Shown: piece after piece, positions 50,557 to 55,727 of the stretch
Layout: the number at the start of each line of letters is the position of its first letter
Numbering within the stretch: position 1 is the first letter of the stretch
Assembly (NCBI GenBank): GCA_024275635.1
Contig: JAJRYT010000003.1
Coordinates: forward strand, 1-55,727
Direction of reading: 5' to 3'
DNA from: Chloroflexota bacterium
GTDB taxonomy: Bacteria; Chloroflexota; Anaerolineae; Promineifilales; Promineifilaceae
Length of the DNA stretch: 55,727 nt
Notes under the pieces: generated by a model
What the model saw: only the letters and a program-made list of their open reading frames with translations
Databases searched by the model: none
Told to the model about the DNA's origin: nothing
Program-made: the position numbers and the translations under genes

Positions 50557-51897
50557 ATGGATAACAGAGATTATTATTGGCTTTTGATTATTGTAGTGAT
50601 TATGGCGGTAGCAGGTTGGATCGTACAGAGTCCCAACTTTCCAATCGTGCGCGGCCTGGATTTACAAGGCGGGCTGCAGGTGTTACTGGAGGCCTACATT
50701 CCTCCTTCAGAAGCGGTTACGGCCGAACAAATGGATACCGCCCGTCAAATCATTGACCAGCGCGTGAATGCCCTCGGCGTTGCCGAACCGCTGGTGGTCA
50801 CAGAGGGCGAACGGCGTATTCTGATAGAACTGCCGGGTATTGAAAACCCTGATGAGGCTGTCGCGTTGATTCAGGAGACAGCTTTATTGGAGTTTATCGA
50901 TACGGGCAGCAACCCACTGCCGGAAGGAATGTGCGTGCGTACATCAACCAATATCGGGCCTTCACGTTGTGAATTGACCACAGGAGGAGCGATAACGGAT
51001 ACGATTAATAATCCTGCGCCAACTTACGAGACAGTTTTGACCGGCGCTGCCTTGCGGGAAGCGCACGCCCAGTCCAGCCAATTTGGCGAGCAGTATGTTT
51101 CTTTTGCCCTTCAGCCAGATGCGACACAGCTTTTTGCCGATTATACAAGCTCTCATATCGGTCAATTTCTGACGATTGTCATGGATAAGCAAGTGATTTC
51201 CAGCCCGCGCATCAACTCGGAAATTGCCGGTGGCAGCGGTTCGATTACTGGGCAATTCACATTGGAAGAGGCGCGTAAGCTGGCCTTGCAGCTTCGCTTT
51301 GGCAGTCTGCCGGTTCCGCTGCGTATTGAAAGCACACGGCAGGTTGGGGCGACCTTGGGGGAATTGTCTATTTCCTCCAGCATTCGCGCCGGGATTATTG
51401 GGTTGGCGGTCGTGCTGTTGTTTATGTTGGTTTATTACCGTCTGCCTGGTTTTTTGGCGGATATTGCTTTGTTGGGGTATGCCTTGCTGAATATCGCCGT
51501 TTATATGTTGGTTCCGATTACGTTAACGCTGCCGGCTATCACAGGCTTTTTGATTTCGGCCGGTATGGCGGTGGATGCAAATATTCTTGTGTTTGAACGT
51601 ATGAAGGAGGAGCTGCGCAAGGGCAGTTCGCTGCGCGAGGCGATTGGGGCCGGATTTGACCGGGCCTGGACGTCTATCCGAGACTCGAATATTGCCACGC
51701 TGGTGATTAGTTTTATTTTGCTTATTTTTGGCCGCAGTTTTGGCGCGAGTACGGTGCAGGGGTTTGCTTACACTCTGGCGATTGGCGTGCTTATTAGTAT
51801 GTTTACGGCCGTCTTCGTGACGCGGACGTTTGTTCGGATAGTGTTGGGCCGGGCGGCAAACAAGCTGACCGGCAAAAAGTGGCTCCTGGGGGTATGA
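50557..51897 (+). CDS. secD: Protein translocase subunit SecD
   Basis: A 446-residue inner-membrane protein that works with SecF to drive late steps of Sec export using the proton gradient. One N-terminal helix is followed by the signature GLDLQGGLQVLLEA and a large outer domain (about 35-260). A five-helix bundle includes ITGFLISAGMAVDANILVFERMKEELRKG, the RND-type conserved region, and RDSNIATLVISFILL. The shorter size compared with proteobacterial SecD is normal for many phyla. secF follows after 53 bases. Confidence 0.97.
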   Translation: MDNRDYYWLLIIVVIMAVAGWIVQSPNFPIVRGLDLQGGLQVLLEAYIPPSEAVTAEQMDTARQIIDQRVNALGVAEPLVVTEGERRILIELPGIENPDEAVALIQETALLEFIDTGSNPLPEGMCVRTSTNIGPSRCELTTGGAITDTINNPAPTYETVLTGAALREAHAQSSQFGEQYVSFALQPDATQLFADYTSSHIGQFLTIVMDKQVISSPRINSEIAGGSGSITGQFTLEEARKLALQLRFGSLPVPLRIESTRQVGATLGELSISSSIRAGIIGLAVVLLFMLVYYRLPGFLADIALLGYALLNIAVYMLVPITLTLPAITGFLISAGMAVDANILVFERMKEELRKGSSLREAIGAGFDRAWTSIRDSNIATLVISFILLIFGRSFGASTVQGFAYTLAIGVLISMFTAVFVTRTFVRIVLGRAANKLTGKKWLLGV

Positions 51898-51950
51898 TCT
51901 AAGGTTATGATTGGGCGCGATTTTCTGTACCCAATCTTTGGTGAATCATT

Positions 51951-52877
51951 ATGTTTAATTTAGTGCAAGGTCGTCGTAAATATTTTCTGTTCTCTGTCAC
52001 CCTCATTGGTTTGGGGATTTTAGCCATGATTTATTCGCTTATCACAACCGGGGCTGTGTTCCCGCTGGGGGTTGATTTTTTGGGTGGCACCCGTTTTGAG
52101 CTGCAATTCTCCCGGCCGGTGACGGAGGCGCAGATTGAGGAGACGTTTGCCCAGTTTGATATTACCAATATCTCGGTAATTGCTTTGCGTGGCGAGTCGC
52201 TGGAAAATGCGTGGCAGATTCGCACGCCATTTGTAACGCCGGAAGAATCGCAGGCGATTTTGGCGGCGTTGGAGCAGGACGCCGCTCCCTTGTTACCGGA
52301 TACGACTTCGGTGCAAAGTGTCAGCCCGTCGGTGGGTGGCGAGGTGACGCGGGCGGCGTTTATAGCCATTTTGGTGGCGGCTGTGGTGGTTTTGGTGTAT
52401 ATCATGATTGCTTTTCGCCAGGTTCCCAAGCCGTTTCGTTATGGCGCCAGCGCCGTAGCGGCGATGATTCATGATTTGTTTGTGATTTTTGGGTTTGCAG
52501 CCGTTATGGGAATGCTGCGCGGTTGGGAGGTGGATGCGTTGTTCTTGACGGCCGTTCTCACCGTTGCCGGGTTTAGTTTGCAAGATACGATTGTGGTGTT
52601 TGATCGTATCCGCGAAAATATTGCCAAACGGCCGCTAGAGAAATACGAAACCGTCGTCAATCGCTCCATCCTGGAAACCATTCACCGCTCGCTGGCGACG
52701 CAGTTAAACGCCATGTTTGTGATGGTCGCCATCCTGCTATTCGGCGGCGCGTCCATCAAACCGTTTATCGCTGTCCTGTTTGTGGGCATGTTGAGTGGGA
52801 CGTATAGTTCTATTTTTACGGCCGTTCCCCTGTTGGTGTCTTGGGAAAAGAACGAGATTCCGCTTTTGAGAGGGTGA
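51951..52877 (+). CDS. secF: Protein translocase subunit SecF
   Basis: A 308-residue partner of SecD with six helices. The N-terminal signature is GVDFLGGTRFELQFS. The outer domain is at about 40-130. The membrane core contains VLTVAGFSLQDTIVVFDRIREN, the hallmark of SecF, and later QLNAMFVMVAILLFGG. It directly follows secD in the same direction with the usual order and spacing. A lipoprotein gene follows. Confidence 0.97.
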   Translation: MFNLVQGRRKYFLFSVTLIGLGILAMIYSLITTGAVFPLGVDFLGGTRFELQFSRPVTEAQIEETFAQFDITNISVIALRGESLENAWQIRTPFVTPEESQAILAALEQDAAPLLPDTTSVQSVSPSVGGEVTRAAFIAILVAAVVVLVYIMIAFRQVPKPFRYGASAVAAMIHDLFVIFGFAAVMGMLRGWEVDALFLTAVLTVAGFSLQDTIVVFDRIRENIAKRPLEKYETVVNRSILETIHRSLATQLNAMFVMVAILLFGGASIKPFIAVLFVGMLSGTYSSIFTAVPLLVSWEKNEIPLLRG

Positions 52878-52922
52878 AGGCGGGGACAGAGAGTGGGACG
52901 TGGATAAGTTGAACGATTAAGG

Positions 52923-54266
52923 ATGAAGAAACTGTGGGTTTTGTTAGCTGTCGTCCTTTTGATCGGGTGCGGGCAGCCCGCCCCGGAGGTACGGCCGGAT
53001 GTAACCGGCGCACCGCTGCCGACGACGGCCGCTTTACCGCCCACTTTTACGCGCCCGGCAACGGCCGTTCCCCCGTCCACACACACGCCCCGTCCCACGC
53101 CGACAACGGCCGTTACCGTCACCGCCATTGATTTTGATAAAACGGCCGTCGAACTCCGCTACGCCATCCCGGCCCTCGGCTTGGACCGCCGCCTGCGCGG
53201 CAACATTTCCGGGCAGATTATTGCTGTGGATGAAACCACTGCCCAGACCGAGCAGTACAACAGTCAATCCAATACCCTGGTTGAATTACAGCAGGCTTTA
53301 GCCGATATCAGCCTGGAGCGTGTGCCGGAAGGATGTGATACATGTGTTCAACTGACGTTTGATTTGCCTTTGGCCGGTGAGTCTGGCGCCGGCTGGCTGC
53401 AAGATACCCGTCTGCTGGTCAGTATTGATAATTTCATGACGGCAGCGCTTGGCCCCCATTTCCCGCCAGGAACACAGGTTGGCTTGCGGCGCAGCATCTC
53501 CCCGTATGCGCCGGCACACACATTGGCGCTCACGGAAGACGGCCGTTTATGGCGCTGGCTGGCAACCGATTTTCAAATTCCGGAACCAGCCGACGCGGCC
53601 GTGGCCCCCAACTTGCCCTTGCTCTTAAACACCCTGCCCCTGGACGATTTAGGGGCGGAATATAGTGTTGTTTGTGACGGGACGCTGCCCATCGAATCCT
53701 TGTTCGTGAGCGCCGAAAAGCCGCCCATTCGCATCGTTTGTCCCCAATTTGCCCTGCCCCGCGCCCTGCTCCCGCTTTACCTGGCCCTTGATACCCTGTT
53801 ATCCCCCACCATCGCTGATGTTTCTGTGCCGCGCCCACCATCTGCTTTCTCTCTGGACGCCCTGCTCGTTTACGACCGCGCCGATGATACCCGGTTGACT
53901 ATTTACCAGGACGGCCGTGTGGCGGCCATTGACGCTGCTGATACCTTTACCAGTACGTTGAGCGGCTCCCAAATCATCAGCCTGACAACCAGCCTGTTAG
54001 CCAGCGGCCAATTGCAGCTGGGATTGCGTTCGTTCCGGCCTACAGCGACGCCTGTGGCCACGACGACGGTAGAAGCGGTTCCGCCGGCCGTTTCCCGTCT
54101 GCTGGTTCGTGGCCCGCAGGGTGTGTATGATGGGCAGTGGCCGGGTATCCCCGATTTGGCAGAATTGAACGCGCTGTTAGACTCCCTTTTATCGCGCCGC
54201 GAGGCTGTTCCGGCGCCGTCGGAAACGGCCGTTTCCCCAACTTCCTCACCTACGCCCAATCCATAA
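52923..54266 (+). CDS. Lipoprotein of unknown function
   Basis: A 447-residue exported protein. MKKLWVLLAVVLLIGCG is a lipoprotein signal with a lipobox (LIGC). A Thr/Pro-rich spacer (about 25-65) follows, in which the iterated palindrome encodes Thr-Ala-Val. A folded domain (about 70-410) of unknown type comes next, with cysteines in EGCDTCVQL and later in VVCDGT and RIVCPQF. A second Pro/Ser/Thr tail closes it. It starts 45 bases after secF and may belong to the same transcript. No enzyme motif is recognised. Confidence 0.8.
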   Translation: MKKLWVLLAVVLLIGCGQPAPEVRPDVTGAPLPTTAALPPTFTRPATAVPPSTHTPRPTPTTAVTVTAIDFDKTAVELRYAIPALGLDRRLRGNISGQIIAVDETTAQTEQYNSQSNTLVELQQALADISLERVPEGCDTCVQLTFDLPLAGESGAGWLQDTRLLVSIDNFMTAALGPHFPPGTQVGLRRSISPYAPAHTLALTEDGRLWRWLATDFQIPEPADAAVAPNLPLLLNTLPLDDLGAEYSVVCDGTLPIESLFVSAEKPPIRIVCPQFALPRALLPLYLALDTLLSPTIADVSVPRPPSAFSLDALLVYDRADDTRLTIYQDGRVAAIDAADTFTSTLSGSQIISLTTSLLASGQLQLGLRSFRPTATPVATTTVEAVPPAVSRLLVRGPQGVYDGQWPGIPDLAELNALLDSLLSRREAVPAPSETAVSPTSSPTPNP

Positions 54267-54378
54267 AACAACCGGCAAACAATTTAATGTTGGCTGAACG
54301 TAACGAATTGGCCTTGCCCCGGTGAGTTACAATTGGGCGACAGTTAAGATTAAAATAGTGAATGGAGACGAATAATAA

Positions 54379-55344
54379 ATGAGGGTATTGTACCTGACTG
54401 ATGGCCGCCTATCTTACCGTTCTGATTATGATATGCCGGAACTACGGCCCAAAGAAGCGCTTATCCGCGTCAGACTGGCCGGAATTTGCGCCACCGATCT
54501 GGAAATGGTAAAGGGATATGATCCTGATTTTCGCGGTGTGTTAGGCCATGAATTTGTTGGTGTGGTAGAAGCTGTTGCCGATCAGGCTGATACAGAGTGG
54601 GTTGGGTAACGTGTTGTCGGCACGATTAACCTGGGCTGTGGTCAATGTCATGTTTGCCTGGCCGACGGACCGGAACATTGCCCGCGGCGTCTTGCGTTGG
54701 GCATTCACGGCAAAGATGGCGTTTTTGCTGATTATGTGACCCTGCCGGTGGCTAATTTGCTGCCTGTGCCTGATGCCATTCCTGACGAAACGGCCGTTTT
54801 TACCGAACCGCTTGCGGCCGCTGTCCGCATCCAGGAACAGGTAAACGTGCCGCCGACAGCGAAAACGGCCGTTGTTGGCCCTGGCCGCCTGGGGTTACTG
54901 ACCGGCATGGTTTTGGCCCTGTCCGGAAACGATGTCACCATGCTGGGCCGCCGGGATGTTTCCCTGGAACTGCCGGCTCAATTGGGTTTGAACACCGGAT
55001 TGGTCGATGCGTTTTCTGATAATAGTTTTGACTTTGTTGTTGATGCCACTGGCAATGAGAACGGCTTTGCTCATGCGCTGCGCCTGGTACGGCCGTTAGG
55101 CACAATCATCCTCAAAAGCACCTTTGCCGGAGACGGGAAGCTGAACCTGACCAAACTCGTTGTGGCCGAAATCAACGTCGTAGGCTCCCGCTGCGGCCCC
55201 TTTGCGCCCGCTTTGCGCCTGTTGGCCCGCGGCCATCTTGATCCCCGTCCGCTCATTGATGGTGAATATGTTTTGTCAGATGGTTTGGCTGCCTTTCACC
55301 ATGCGGCTCAATCCGGTACTCGTAAGATCGTGTTACGGCCGTAA
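54379..55344 (+). pseudogene. Zinc-dependent alcohol dehydrogenase (MDR), broken by an in-frame TAA
   Basis: A 321-codon medium-chain dehydrogenase interrupted only by TAA at 54607-54609 (codon 77). Before the stop: GICATDLEMVKGY with the catalytic-zinc Cys and GHEFVGVVE. After it: NLGCGQCHVC and HCPRR, the four structural-zinc cysteines, then the NAD site VVGPGRLGLLTG. The stop lies in WVG-stop-RVVG, where Lys (AAA/AAG) or Glu (GAA) is normal. Both halves are needed for activity, so the gene is inactive unless the stop is an error or read through. The stop codon of the full frame falls in the last ACGGCCGT palindrome. Confidence 0.85.
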
Positions 55345-55373
55345 GTAATCGTTCGGAAATAACTTCCCGGTTT

Positions 55374-55436
55374 TCGTAAACCGTATTCCGTATTCCGTAA
55401 ACCGTATTCCGTCACGACACGGGTAACGGAATACGG
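55374..55436. repeat. CCGTATT heptads with inverted partner
   Basis: TCGTAAA, CCGTATT, CCGTATT, CCGTAAA, CCGTATT follow in exact 7-base steps (55374-55408). CCGTATTCCGT (55402-55412) pairs with ACGGAATACGG (55426-55436). It begins 30 bases after the broken dehydrogenase. Confidence 0.85.
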
Positions 55437-55526
55437 ATAACGGGTAACGGATGATCAAAGCGCTAAGTTAATTACGACCAAGGGTTCGTTCGTTTATAAC
55501 TTTGGCATTTGAAAAATTGTAACCAA

Positions 55527-55602
55527 GTAATTGGTAACTGGTAATTACCCAATTACCCAATTACTCAATTACCAATTACCAATTACCAATTACCAATTAC
55601 CA
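55527..55602. repeat. GTAATTG/CAATTAC tandem and inverted repeats
   Basis: AATTGGTAACTGGTAATT is followed by octads (AATTACCC) and then five CAATTAC heptads to 55602. The right part is the complement of the left, so a long hairpin can form. The remainder of the window to 55727 is AT-rich and shows no gene. Confidence 0.85.
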
Positions 55603-55727
55603 GCAAACTGCAAAGTTAATTTTGAACGAACCCTAAGCTCGACTTTGTACAAAATTCGAAATCAGAAATATTTCCAGATAATTTTGTAACCAGAGTGAGA
55701 ATCTGATTTTAGTCAATGCAACTTTAC

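Overview
The window looks like a chromosomal stretch of a filamentous or Anaerolineae/Ardenticatenia-like member of the Chloroflexota. This is an inference. It rests on the secreted protein whose C-terminus ends in YLPLVVK, the mixture of MttB-like methyltransferase, PaaC/PaaD, M42 peptidases and SecD/SecF genes, and a moderately GC-rich base composition. No rRNA or other clade marker is present, so the assignment is tentative. Most of the sequence is ordinary densely packed bacterial genes. One AT-richer accessory island lies at about 42.7-45.8 kb, and a possible transposase start is cut by the left edge.

Layout. 0-6.5 kb (mostly minus): oxidoreductase, malic enzyme, DHA2 efflux pump, and a broken secreted metallopeptidase. 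6.7-12.2 kb (plus): IclR regulator, MttB-family methyltransferase, a translationally coupled molybdopterin oxidoreductase, and a PhnD-like binding protein. 12.2-15.6 kb (minus): cysteine desulfurase and a GAF/PAS histidine kinase. 15.7-17.2 kb (plus): acyl-CoA dehydrogenase and a small membrane protein. 17.2-22.8 kb (minus): a transcription unit with a leucine-type T-box leader, alpha/beta hydrolase, leuS, paaC-like, ferritin-like and paaD-like genes. A tRNA-Ala gene sits inside the T-box leader. 23.05 kb (plus): a SelW/Rdx-type selenoprotein gene with in-frame UGA. 23.3-26.3 kb (minus): zinc-ribbon protein, broken 3-hydroxyacyl-CoA dehydrogenase, hydrolase, metallophosphoesterase. 26.4-30 kb (plus): phosphatase-like/propeller membrane protein, DUF4332 protein, Thr/Pro-rich exported protein. 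30.1-33.4 kb: three tandem M42 aminopeptidases and a strong terminator. 33.5-42.7 kb: membrane proteins, phosphotransferase, PIG-L deacetylase, and a quinone/electrophile-detoxification-like group (VOC dioxygenase, FMN reductase, MFS, pirin, DoxX, YceI). That group faces a TetR regulator across two matching palindromic operators. 42.7-45.8 kb: DNA adenine methylase, an unrecognised 507-residue protein and a nucleotidyltransferase. 45.9-55.3 kb: secreted glycoside hydrolase, histidine kinase, GNAT, secD-secF, lipoprotein, broken alcohol dehydrogenase.

Three genome-scale patterns stand out. (1) The palindrome ACGGCCGT occurs about 84 times by hand count, in coding and non-coding DNA, roughly once per 660 bp against one or two expected. 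It behaves like the HIP1 element of cyanobacteria. (2) Many intergenic gaps hold tandem 'words' with a 7- or 8-nt period (GTAATTG, CCGTATT, GAGATTG, GATTGAT, TAGTCTCG and others), often in inverted pairs. They resemble the heptanucleotide STRR repeats of cyanobacteria, and some gene ends lie within them. (3) Four otherwise intact genes each carry one in-frame stop. Three are best explained by a single G-to-T change in the sense strand, and the fourth by G-to-T or A-to-T.
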